This document shows positions 28,484-36,551 of a stretch of 64,000 nucleotides of DNA, piece by piece. Below the pieces are notes generated by a model. The model did no database searches, was not told the origin of the DNA, and saw only the letters and a program-made list of their open reading frames with translations. Position 1 is the first letter of the stretch, and each line of letters starts with the position of its first letter. The translations under genes were made by a program, and so were the position numbers. Source of the DNA: an uncultured Mucilaginibacter sp. (GTDB lineage: Bacteria > Bacteroidota > Bacteroidia > Sphingobacteriales > Sphingobacteriaceae); assembly GCF_946481715.1 (NCBI RefSeq), contig NZ_CAMLOV010000003.1:1-64000 (forward strand), given 5' to 3'.

Positions 28484-28524
28484 TATTGTGAACTTAAACT
28501 TTCAATTCACTTAACTAATATAGC

Positions 28525-31500
28525 ATGAAGAAAATTCTACTCTCATTCCTGCTGTTATTTACCTCCATAACATTTGCTTTTAGCCAAAATAGTGTTGTTA
28601 CAGGTAAGGTGACAGACCAGAAGGACGGTTCAGCGTTACCGGGAGTAACCGTAACCGTTAAAGGCTCTCCCAGCATTGGTACACAGACTGACATTAATGG
28701 TAAATACAGCTTGTCTATACCGTCAGGAAAAACCCTTGTATTTAAATTTATCGGTTATAAAGATGTCGAAATAGCAGCAACAGGCAGCGTTGTCGACGCT
28801 TCCCTGGCAACCGATTCTAAAGTACTGTCAGAAGTTGTGGTGGTTGGTTACGGTACGCAAAGCAGGCGGTCGTTAACCGGTTCGGTATCTAAAATAAAAG
28901 GAACAGATATCGAGAACATCCCGGTTCCAAGTTTAGAATCAGCCATTCAGGGTAGGGCACCGGGTGTGTATATTCAGGCACAAAACGGTAAATTGGGCCA
29001 GGGTATCCAGGTTCGTATCCGTGGTGCATCTTCTGTATCTGCCGGTAACCAGCCATTGTATGTGGTTGATGGGTTGCCCATTACTGTAAACGATTTTTCG
29101 AGCAATGGAGCATCAACCAACCCTCTGGTGGATCTTAACCAGAACGATATCGAATCGATCGACATCTTAAAAGATGCTTCTGCCGCAGCTATCTATGGCT
29201 CGAGGGCATCTAATGGTGTGGTTTTAGTTACAACAAAAAAAGGTAAATCTGGCGATACAAAAATTACTTACAACCAGTATTACGGTTTTAGTAAGCCAAC
29301 AGGCGAGCGTAAGTTTTTAAATTCCGAACAGTATGTAACAATGCTTAGGGAAGCGGGCGCCGCGGGCGGTTATTCAACCGCTTCGGTAGAAGCAAGGTTA
29401 AAAAGATACGCAGCAGGCAGCGATAATTACAAAACTTATGATGTAAATACAAACTGGCAGGATGCAGTAACCCAGCACGCGCCGGTACAAAATTATAATT
29501 TAGTATTATCGGGCGGTACCGATAAAACTAAGTTCTATATTTCGGGCACCTATAACGATCAAAAAGGGTTTTTAATAGGTAATGCTCTTAATCAGTACAG
29601 CTTGCGCACAAACATAAGTAACCAGGCAAATAAATGGTTAGAATTTGGTGCCAATTTAAGCGTATCGCGCACAAAAAACTATCGTTTGTCTAATGACAAC
29701 CAGTTTTCAACGCCGGAGCAAATTGTGGCGCTTTCGCCAATTACACCGCTTATCGACCCACGTAGTGGCTTATTAAGTGGTGTGCTGGATCCTACAACAG
29801 GGGCACCAAACACAAACTTCCCTATTTATTACAATCCGCTGATCGATTCGCAGAACAGCTATTTTAACACCATCGATTACCGTAACCTTGGTAACGTGTT
29901 TGCACAGATAAAGCTGCTGCCATCGTTAAGTTTTCGGTCAGAAGTTGGCGTGGATATACTAAACTCAAGCGAGGATAGCTACTCTGGCAGTTTAACTGCC
30001 CGTAACTCCGGCACATCAAACGGGTCCGGTTTTAACTCGTCGGTAACAGCAACAAATTTCAATACAAACAACTTCCTGCAATTTATACAGAATTTTGGGA
30101 AGAGTAGTTTAAACGTTGTTGGCGGTATGAGCTATCAGCGTCAGCAGAACGATCTTAACTCCATCAGCGGTAACCAGTTTCCGAGCGATGCTTACAAAAA
30201 GTTAAACAGCTCTGCCGATATTACCGGTGCATCAACAACATCTGATGCTTATTCCTTGCTTTCGTATTTTGCCAGGGCGAATTATAGCTACAGCGATAAA
30301 TATTTATTGTCGCTAAGTGGCCGTATAGATGGTTCGTCTCGTTTCGGCGTTAACAACCGGTATGGCTTCTTTCCGGCAGGATCGGTGGGATGGGTGGTTT
30401 CGGAAGAAGAATTTATGAAGAGCCAGCAGTTGATATCGGAATTGAAATTTAGGGCTAGTTATGGTATAACCGGTAACTCCGAGATTGGAAACTTCCCTTC
30501 ACGCGGATTGTTCGCTGCCTTTGGCTATGCGGGTATTGCCGGTGCAAGGCCAATTCAACTACCTAACCCTGATTTGAAATGGGAAACCTCGGCAACAACC
30601 GATCTGGGTTTAGATATAGGCTTTTTTAATGGGCGTTTATCCGGCCAATTTGATGTTTACTTAAAGAAAACCAAAGATCTGTTGTTAAACGTACAGGTGC
30701 CTGCTACCTCTGGTTTTACAACCATTACCCAAAACCTGGGTAAGCTGCAAAACAAAGGGCTCGAAATACAAGTAGATTCTAAAAACCTTGTTGGCAAAGT
30801 AAACTGGAGTACCAGTGTTAACTTCTCCATCAACCGCAACAAAATTACCGATATAAAAGGCCAGGTAATTACCGGAAGCGGCGATGCGGTTAACAGGGCA
30901 TTTGAAGGCCAGCCTTTAGGTGTATTTTACACTGTTGAATTTGCCGGTGCAGATCCTGCGAATGGCGACGCACTCTATTACAAAAACACCGACAATGGCG
31001 ATGGTACCCGCGACCGTGCCACTACCGCCGATTATAATGAAGCAACACCTGTAGTTGTTGGCAACCCTAATCCGGATTTCATCGCCGGTTTAAACAACAC
31101 AGTAAGCTATGCAAATTTCGATTTTAGCTTTTTATTACAACAAGTGCATGGTGTTGATATTTACAATGGCGGCGGGCAGTACATGTCTGTTGGTTTTAAC
31201 AATGGTGCGGATAACCAAACCGTCGACCAATTAAAAGCATGGAAAAATCCGGGAGATATTACCCAGGTGCCGCAAGCCCGCTTGTTTGGTGGTAACGGCG
31301 TATCGCCAAGCTCGAGGTATTTAGAAGATGGATCGTACGTGCGTTTAAAAAACGTTGTATTAGGGTACACTTTCCCTAAACAATGGTTATCTAAGATTAA
31401 ATTGCGCAGCCTGAGAATTTATGCCCAGGCAACAAACCTTGCTACCTGGACCAAGTACACAGGTTGGGACCCGGAATTGAATTCGGATGCATTTTCTGGC

Positions 31501-31578
31501 AACATTACCCAGAACTATGATTTTTATGCAGCCCCGCAAGCCAAAACAATCACTTTTGGAATAAACGTAGGATTTTAA
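28525..31578 (+). CDS. SusC/RagA family TonB-linked outer-membrane transporter
   Basis: 1017 residues. Order: signal peptide (about 1-20, ending AFSQ), carboxypeptidase-D-like regulatory domain (about 25-95, GKVTDQKDGSALPGV), TonB box region VVVGYGTQSRRSLTG, plug domain (about 115-230, LYVVDGLPI, ASAAAIYGSRASNGVVLVTT) and a beta-barrel to the C-terminal Phe (ITFGINVGF). Imports large nutrients with its SusD partner 15 bases downstream. No sugar enzyme or regulator is next to the pair, so the substrate cannot be told. Lacks the STN signalling domain. Confidence 0.97.
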   Translation: MKKILLSFLLLFTSITFAFSQNSVVTGKVTDQKDGSALPGVTVTVKGSPSIGTQTDINGKYSLSIPSGKTLVFKFIGYKDVEIAATGSVVDASLATDSKVLSEVVVVGYGTQSRRSLTGSVSKIKGTDIENIPVPSLESAIQGRAPGVYIQAQNGKLGQGIQVRIRGASSVSAGNQPLYVVDGLPITVNDFSSNGASTNPLVDLNQNDIESIDILKDASAAAIYGSRASNGVVLVTTKKGKSGDTKITYNQYYGFSKPTGERKFLNSEQYVTMLREAGAAGGYSTASVEARLKRYAAGSDNYKTYDVNTNWQDAVTQHAPVQNYNLVLSGGTDKTKFYISGTYNDQKGFLIGNALNQYSLRTNISNQANKWLEFGANLSVSRTKNYRLSNDNQFSTPEQIVALSPITPLIDPRSGLLSGVLDPTTGAPNTNFPIYYNPLIDSQNSYFNTIDYRNLGNVFAQIKLLPSLSFRSEVGVDILNSSEDSYSGSLTARNSGTSNGSGFNSSVTATNFNTNNFLQFIQNFGKSSLNVVGGMSYQRQQNDLNSISGNQFPSDAYKKLNSSADITGASTTSDAYSLLSYFARANYSYSDKYLLSLSGRIDGSSRFGVNNRYGFFPAGSVGWVVSEEEFMKSQQLISELKFRASYGITGNSEIGNFPSRGLFAAFGYAGIAGARPIQLPNPDLKWETSATTDLGLDIGFFNGRLSGQFDVYLKKTKDLLLNVQVPATSGFTTITQNLGKLQNKGLEIQVDSKNLVGKVNWSTSVNFSINRNKITDIKGQVITGSGDAVNRAFEGQPLGVFYTVEFAGADPANGDALYYKNTDNGDGTRDRATTADYNEATPVVVGNPNPDFIAGLNNTVSYANFDFSFLLQQVHGVDIYNGGGQYMSVGFNNGADNQTVDQLKAWKNPGDITQVPQARLFGGNGVSPSSRYLEDGSYVRLKNVVLGYTFPKQWLSKIKLRSLRIYAQATNLATWTKYTGWDPELNSDAFSGNITQNYDFYAAPQAKTITFGINVGF

Positions 31579-31593
31579 ATTAAGCTGAAGAAA

Positions 31594-32985
31594 ATGAAAA
31601 ACAGAAAATATTTAATCATAGCAGTTGGTACAATTGCTATGCTATATTCCAGCTGCCAAAAGCAGTTGGATATTAAACCTCAGGATTCGGTAGAATCGGG
31701 CCTGGCGTTAAAAACGTCAAAGGACGTAGAGGGTGTATTGATTGGAGCTTACACAGCAGCTGGCCTACGGGGTATTTATGGCGGACGTTTCCAGTCAACC
31801 ACTGATTTTTTGGGGGATGACGGCGATTTTGGCTATTTCGGTACCTTCTCTGAATACACCGAATTGAACAACAAAGCGATAACAGTAAATAACTTTTTTG
31901 TTGAAGGTGTATGGAACGCTGGTTACAATACAATAGGCGTATGTAATACGGTATTAGCTAATCTTAACTTGGTTGATCCAACAAAAAAAGCGAGTGTTGA
32001 GGGCGAAGCTAAGTTTTTACGTGGCATGGTTTATTTTGACCTTGCACGGGTGTTTGGGAGGGCCTGGAATGATGGTTCGCCAACTACAAACCTTGCTGTT
32101 CCTATCGTATTAAAACCAACAACCGCTATATCGGGTATTGAGACGGTTAAACGTAATACTGTTGCCGAGGTATATGCGCAGGCTATTGCCGACTTGAAAT
32201 TTGCCGAGGAAAACCTGGCGATAAAATCAACTTACGCAAGTTCTGCTGCTGCATCTGCTATATTAGCAAGAATTTACCTTACACAAGAGAAGTATTCCGA
32301 AGCCGAAGTTGAAGCGTCGAAGATAATATCAAGCGGGGCATATAGCCTTGTAGAGCATTATTCTGATGAGTTTCAGGTAAAGGAGCAGGCAACACGCGTG
32401 TTTAATACCTCAGAAGATATCTTCGCCATTCAAATTTCAAACCAGTCGGGTTTTAACGCGCTAAACGAGGTTTACGCATCATCTGCTTTTTCAGGCCGGG
32501 AAGAAACCTACCTGTTCGGGCAGTTTTTTGATATGTTTGAAGCCGGCGACGATAGGATAAACGAAGTTACGGATGATTCATTTACAGCTAAGTTTAATAA
32601 TGCTTTCGCCAACGTAGTTGTTGTACGCTTAGCCGAGATTTATTTGATAAGGGCTGAAGCAAGGGCGTTAAAACCTGCTCCCGACCTTACTGGTGCTGCG
32701 GACGATATTAATATTGTTCGCCATCGCGCATTGTTAGAAGATACGGAAGCAGCTACAGCAGACGACTTGTTAGATGCTGTAAAATATGAGCGCCGCGCTG
32801 AACTTGGATTTGAAGGTTTTAGATTATTCGATTTAAAACGTTATAAAGAAACAACATATTCAATTGATGGCGACGGAAATCATATCGATCCATTTCCGTG
32901 GAATTCACCAAAATTGGTTTTCCCTATACCCAAACGTGAAAGAGATGCTAACCCATTGCTGACACAAAACGAGGGTTATCAATAA
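31594..32985 (+). CDS. RagB/SusD family nutrient-binding lipoprotein
   Basis: 463 residues, lipobox LYSSC (Cys21), outer-membrane-anchored lid for the SusC barrel. The SusD fold is visible as TPR-like helices (KFLRGMVYFDLARVFG, AASAILARIYLTQEKYSEA) and the C-terminal VRLAEIYLIRAEA..ERRAELGFEGFRLFDLKR..LVFPIPKRERD..NPLLTQNEGY. Partner of the SusC gene just upstream. Confidence 0.97.
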   Translation: MKNRKYLIIAVGTIAMLYSSCQKQLDIKPQDSVESGLALKTSKDVEGVLIGAYTAAGLRGIYGGRFQSTTDFLGDDGDFGYFGTFSEYTELNNKAITVNNFFVEGVWNAGYNTIGVCNTVLANLNLVDPTKKASVEGEAKFLRGMVYFDLARVFGRAWNDGSPTTNLAVPIVLKPTTAISGIETVKRNTVAEVYAQAIADLKFAEENLAIKSTYASSAAASAILARIYLTQEKYSEAEVEASKIISSGAYSLVEHYSDEFQVKEQATRVFNTSEDIFAIQISNQSGFNALNEVYASSAFSGREETYLFGQFFDMFEAGDDRINEVTDDSFTAKFNNAFANVVVVRLAEIYLIRAEARALKPAPDLTGAADDINIVRHRALLEDTEAATADDLLDAVKYERRAELGFEGFRLFDLKRYKETTYSIDGDGNHIDPFPWNSPKLVFPIPKRERDANPLLTQNEGYQ

Positions 32986-33000
32986 GAAATAATACCAACA

Positions 33001-33040
33001 GAAAACCCCCGGAGCTGAATTGCTTCGGGGGTTTTCTGTT
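33001..33040 (+). terminator. Terminator of the SusC/SusD operon
   Basis: 15-bp stem with one wobble pair (33001-33015 with 33022-33036) and a T-rich tail, just after the SusD stop codon. Confidence 0.85.
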
Positions 33041-33222
33041 TATAAGGTTATAGTAATGCAGTTATTTACAATCAAGTGTTTCACCAGTTTTCGTTACATG
33101 TTTTTATTTTTTTAAGAAGCTGATATCGAGCAGCTTAAGGGTGTTACCTAAAGAACAGGGTTGTTCCAAAGTGTTTCACTAAAAAACACAACTTTCTAAT
33201 AGTCAGCATTTATCAAAAAACG

Positions 33223-33249
33223 GGTGTTTCATGCACAAAGTGGAACACC
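33223..33249 (-). terminator. Terminator of the NUDIX operon
   Basis: On the minus strand GGTGTTCCA pairs with TGAAACACC (one G-T pair), followed by CGTTTTTTG. It lies 16 bases after the NUDIX stop codon. The arm includes one of several GTGTTTCA copies in this gap. Confidence 0.7.
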
Positions 33250-33265
33250 TTCTGTTAGGAAAATA

Positions 33266-33820
33266 TTATCCTGTTATTTCGCCCAATTTCATCAGCGCAT
33301 AAAACAAGCCCGTGCAATGTAAGGACTGTGGTATTTTGTTTTCGGCCAGTAACTGTTTTACTTCGGCGATAGTGTATTCCATAACCTCAATGCGCTCATG
33401 CTCGTCAAGCGACTGCTCCTGTACTTTTTTGCCGCCAAGGGCAAGGTAACAGTAAGTTTTATTTGCCGAGGTAGAGGGATTGGCATATACCGTGCTAATG
33501 AGCTCTACCGTATCAAACTCATAGCCGGTTTCTTCTAAAAGTTCGCGACGCATGCCTGCCTCTTTGTCCTCGCCATCTTCTATTACACCGCCGGGTATTT
33601 CCAACGACACGATCTCCGCTGCATGCCGGTACTGGCGTATCATGATGATCTTGTTATCAACTGTAAGCGCTACCGCGTTGGCCCAGTCGGGGTATTCCAA
33701 TACAAAATATTCATCTACAATGGTGCCATCGGGCATTTCGCATTTATCGGCGCGTAGTGTGGCCCAGGGGCCTTTGTGCACATAAGTGGTGGAAAGGGTT
33801 TTCCATTTAAGATCGTCCAT
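33266..33820 (-). CDS. NUDIX hydrolase, ADP-ribose pyrophosphatase-like
   Basis: 184 residues. The Nudix box lies at about 78-100 (GGVIEDGEDKEAGMRREL then LEETGY), with the REL-EE-G core intact. The upstream IRQYRH and PGG placement resemble ADP-ribose pyrophosphatases (YffH/NudF type), which split ADP-ribose or other nucleoside diphosphate sugars. Its start lies inside the preceding gene (14-base overlap), implying co-translation. Confidence 0.93.
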   Translation of the reverse strand: MDDLKWKTLSTTYVHKGPWATLRADKCEMPDGTIVDEYFVLEYPDWANAVALTVDNKIIMIRQYRHAAEIVSLEIPGGVIEDGEDKEAGMRRELLEETGYEFDTVELISTVYANPSTSANKTYCYLALGGKKVQEQSLDEHERIEVMEYTIAEVKQLLAENKIPQSLHCTGLFYALMKLGEITG

Positions 33821-34217
33821 AGTTGTTTTTAAAGAAACTCAAGATATGGTTTCTCTTATTTAAGTTGTCAAAAGATTCGTAATGCTTTTCTTTTTCGAGT
33901 ACGTCGAAGATGGTAAGCACCTTTTTTAGGGTGGCTGCGGTTTCCTCATCCGCATTAAACGGCTCGGCAAATACGTAAAGCATTTGGCTCAGGGCATTCA
34001 ATTTTTCGGCGCTGTAAGCCTTTGCAATTAGCATCGAATTAAAATCTGCATCTGATGTGCGCAGTAATTCGTCCAGTTCTGCATTGTATTCATCCTGCAA
34101 TACGGTGTTAAAATATTGCCGGTATTCCTCGTCGTTGCTTTCGGCTTTCAGGCCGAATAGTTTTGCCAAAAGCAAGGCCATTTTGCGCGTCTCATTGAGG
34201 ATATAATCGTGTTGCAT
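33807..34217 (-). CDS. Uncharacterised helical protein
   Basis: 136 residues, no signal peptide or membrane segment, acidic and mostly helical by composition (MALLLAKLFGLKAESNDEE, many Leu/Glu heptads). I do not recognise a family. It overlaps the NUDIX gene by 14 bases, so it is a real gene expressed together with it. Confidence 0.8.
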   Translation of the reverse strand: MQHDYILNETRKMALLLAKLFGLKAESNDEEYRQYFNTVLQDEYNAELDELLRTSDADFNSMLIAKAYSAEKLNALSQMLYVFAEPFNADEETAATLKKVLTIFDVLEKEKHYESFDNLNKRNHILSFFKNNYGRS

Positions 34218-34361
34218 TATTTAACTATAGTTATTAGCCCTAAAGGTTTGGGATTACGTGCAAAGTGTTGTCCTTTATCATTTAAGATTCAGTGCTCAGC
34301 ATTTGGGATTCCTTGCCATTTAGGATTTGGAGTTTCGGGTAGGTTATAGAATTTCCTTCTC

Positions 34362-35171
34362 CTACCAGCTTCCGCTGCTGCCGCCACCGCCACTGCTGCC
34401 GCCGCCAAAACCGCCCCAACTGCTTCCCCCTCCTCCGCCACCGCCAGAGAATCCTCCCCAGTCGCTGCCGCTGCTTCTGCCACCGCTACCCAGGGCATTG
34501 GCCGCCATTAACCACCAAAATGCATCAGAACCGCCGCGGCTGCCAATAACGCGCCTGCCACCACCGCCACCACCGCGGTTACGGAAGATGATAATCAGAA
34601 TAACAATTACAATAATGATGATAAAACCAATGGCCCCTCCGCCACCGCCCTTGCCTGATCTATTGCTTTTTGCTTTGGGGGGCGCTTTATATTCACCTTT
34701 GGTTGATTTAATGATATCTGTTGTAGCTGCATCCAGCCCATCGTAGTAATCGCCTTCACGAAACTTTGGCTTCATAGCATTCTGGATGATTTCTTGCGTG
34801 GTAATATCAGGTAGCGCGCCTTCCAGCCCATAGCCTGGTTGTATCGACATTTTTCTGTCGTCGATAGCCACCAGCACCAGCACACCGTTGTTTTTTTCTT
34901 TTGTGCCGATACCCCATTTGCGCATCAGCCCCACGCCGTAATCTATTATCTCGCGGCCGTCGAGCGTTTTAATAAGCACAACGGCTATTTGATTAGTGGT
35001 AGAATCTTCAAAGCCCTTTAACTTGCTATCCAGTTGTTCTATTTCCTGGGGCGATAGGGTGCCTGTAAAATCGTTCACCAGCCCTTTGGTAGGCCTCTCG
35101 GGATAATTTTGAGCGAAGGCGGTTGTTATGCAAAGCAACAGGCTTAGGCATAATACTATTTTTTTAAACAT
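34362..35171 (-). CDS. TPM-domain protein with signal peptide and glycine-rich tail
   Basis: 269 residues from the ATG at 35171, which begins a clean signal peptide (MFKKIVLCLSLLLCITTAFA); a start 7 codons earlier would overlap the upstream stop. TPM domain (about 25-165) with LVNDFTGTLSPQEIEQLDSKL and GVLVLVAIDDRKMSIQPGYGLEG. One membrane helix around 185-203, then a Gly/Ser/Trp-rich C-terminus (long GGGG and SSWGG runs). YgcG-like family; TPM domains have been called phosphatases and act in membrane-protein repair. Forms a cluster with a second TPM gene and lemA. Confidence 0.92.
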   Translation of the reverse strand: MFKKIVLCLSLLLCITTAFAQNYPERPTKGLVNDFTGTLSPQEIEQLDSKLKGFEDSTTNQIAVVLIKTLDGREIIDYGVGLMRKWGIGTKEKNNGVLVLVAIDDRKMSIQPGYGLEGALPDITTQEIIQNAMKPKFREGDYYDGLDAATTDIIKSTKGEYKAPPKAKSNRSGKGGGGGAIGFIIIIVIVILIIIFRNRGGGGGGRRVIGSRGGSDAFWWLMAANALGSGGRSSGSDWGGFSGGGGGGGSSWGGFGGGSSGGGGSSGSW

Positions 35172-35181
35172 TTGCGTAAGT

Positions 35182-35616
35182 TTAGTTGCCATCCATAAAG
35201 GCGATATCGTCCGGCAGTTCGTTGTTATCGTCCAGTAAATACGGGAAATATTTTTTTAGCTGCTCGCCCGCTTTGGCCACGCCCGTAACAATCCCATCTA
35301 CCAGGTTGCCGTATTTAAAATGATTCAGCATGTCCTCTTTGGTGTTGTCCCAAAAATCATCCGGTACTACTTTGTTGATGCCGGCATCGCCAATAATGGC
35401 AAACTTACGGTCAACCGTAGCCAGGTAAATAAGCACGCCGTTGCGCAGCTTGGTTTTATGCATCTCCAGCTGAGCAAAATATCTTGCGGCGCGGTCGAGC
35501 ACTTCATCGCTACAGGTTTTTTCTACGCAAACGCGTATCTCGCCTGATGTGTTTTTTTCGGCCTCTGCCACTGCCTTTTGGATGCGCTGCTGCTCTTCGT
35601 CGGTAAATACTGCCAT
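35182..35616 (-). CDS. TPM-domain protein, no signal peptide
   Basis: 144 residues with a TPM domain across most of its length: KNTSGEIRVCVEKTC, NGVLIYLATVDRKFAIIGDAGI and the C-terminal GIVTGVAKAGEQLKKYFP. No export signal at the start. It sits between lemA and the larger TPM gene; the trio lemA-TPM-TPM is a standing combination in this phylum. Confidence 0.92.
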   Translation of the reverse strand: MAVFTDEEQQRIQKAVAEAEKNTSGEIRVCVEKTCSDEVLDRAARYFAQLEMHKTKLRNGVLIYLATVDRKFAIIGDAGINKVVPDDFWDNTKEDMLNHFKYGNLVDGIVTGVAKAGEQLKKYFPYLLDDNNELPDDIAFMDGN

Positions 35617-35701
35617 TTTTGTAATTACACTAATAGGAATTTTGTGATTACACCGATTGCGGCGATTTCACAGGTTATGTTTAAGGTTATCTCTAATATA
35701 T

Positions 35702-35739
35702 ACAGCCCATGGGTTAAGCCATGCTTGGCCATGGGCTGT
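35702..35739 (-). terminator. 11-bp hairpin after lemA
   Basis: ACAGCCCATGG (35702-35712) and CCATGGGCTGT (35729-35739) form a perfect 11-bp stem starting 6 bases after the lemA stop. The following minus-strand sequence is AT-rich rather than a T-run, so it may only partly stop transcription into the TPM genes. Confidence 0.55.
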
Positions 35740-35744
35740 GGTAA

Positions 35745-36353
35745 TTACTTCGACTCTTCTTTTTTAGTATCGGTATCAAAGTTGATGTCTGGTGCTTTTG
35801 AAGCTCCTTGGTCTGCTTGGAAGTAGCCCTTTTCTTTAAACCCGAACATCTTTGCTGTAATATTTGCAGGGAATGAACGGATCTTGCTGTTATAAGCTTG
35901 TACGGCTTCGTTAAAATCCTTACGAGCAACGCTTATGCGGTTTTCTGTACCCTCAAGTTGTGTTTGCAAATTCCTGAAAGCATCGTTTGCCCTAAGCGTA
36001 GGATAATTTTCGGTAACACTAAGCAACCTGCCTAATGCAGTACTTAACTGCCCTTGCGCTTCCTGGTATTTCTGAATGCTTTCGGGTGTAAGCGTGCTAG
36101 CGTCCACCTGTACCGATGTGGCTTTGGCGCGTGCTTCAGCAATTTCAGTAAGCGTGCTTTTTTCAAAGTTTGCTTCGCCTTTTACGGTAGCTACTAAATT
36201 TTTGATGAGGTCGGCACGTCGTTGGTATTGGGTTTCTACCTGTCCCCATTTGCCTTTTATATTTTCGTCGGCCGTAACCATGCTGTTGTAACTGCACGAG
36301 CTTAACGACATTGCGCCTACCATAATAGCGAGCGCGAAGAATAGTTTTTTCAT
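35745..36353 (-). CDS. lemA: LemA family lipoprotein
   Basis: 202 residues, lipobox SLSSC (Cys20), so membrane-anchored. The LemA fold of long helices is seen in NSMVTADENIKGKWGQVETQYQRRADLIKNLVATVKG-type sequence and in RLLSVTENYPTLRANDAFRNLQTQLEGTENRI, the family signature. Function is poorly known; commonly linked with TPM proteins as here. Confidence 0.95.
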   Translation of the reverse strand: MKKLFFALAIMVGAMSLSSCSYNSMVTADENIKGKWGQVETQYQRRADLIKNLVATVKGEANFEKSTLTEIAEARAKATSVQVDASTLTPESIQKYQEAQGQLSTALGRLLSVTENYPTLRANDAFRNLQTQLEGTENRISVARKDFNEAVQAYNSKIRSFPANITAKMFGFKEKGYFQADQGASKAPDINFDTDTKKEESK

Positions 36354-36500
36354 GTGTTGTTTTTTTTAGTTTTGGTGATGTTAATGTAAATATTAGATAA
36401 CAAAAGCCATACCGATGTTACAAAGGTGCGCAATTGCGCCATAATGGCAATATTTAGCTATCGAAGATGTAATTAAATACGGTTAACCAAGATATGATTT

Positions 36501-36508
36501 TATATTTG
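36501..36508 (+). promoter_or_regulatory. Candidate promoter of the GH92 gene
   Basis: TATATTTG matches the -7 box TAnnTTTG exactly, 43 bases before the start codon. Confidence 0.45.
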
Positions 36509-36551
36509 CTTCCATTAAATTGTTTTACTGATCGTACAACATCGCCCACTA

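Noticed and set aside
28484..28524. Promoter of the first SusC gene
   Set aside because: Only a partial box (TAAACTTTC) is present; too weak to annotate.
34327..34746. Proline-rich plus-strand ORF opposite the TPM gene
   Set aside because: It is the complement of the glycine-rich tail of the TPM protein; the TPM frame has a signal peptide, a recognised domain and operon context.
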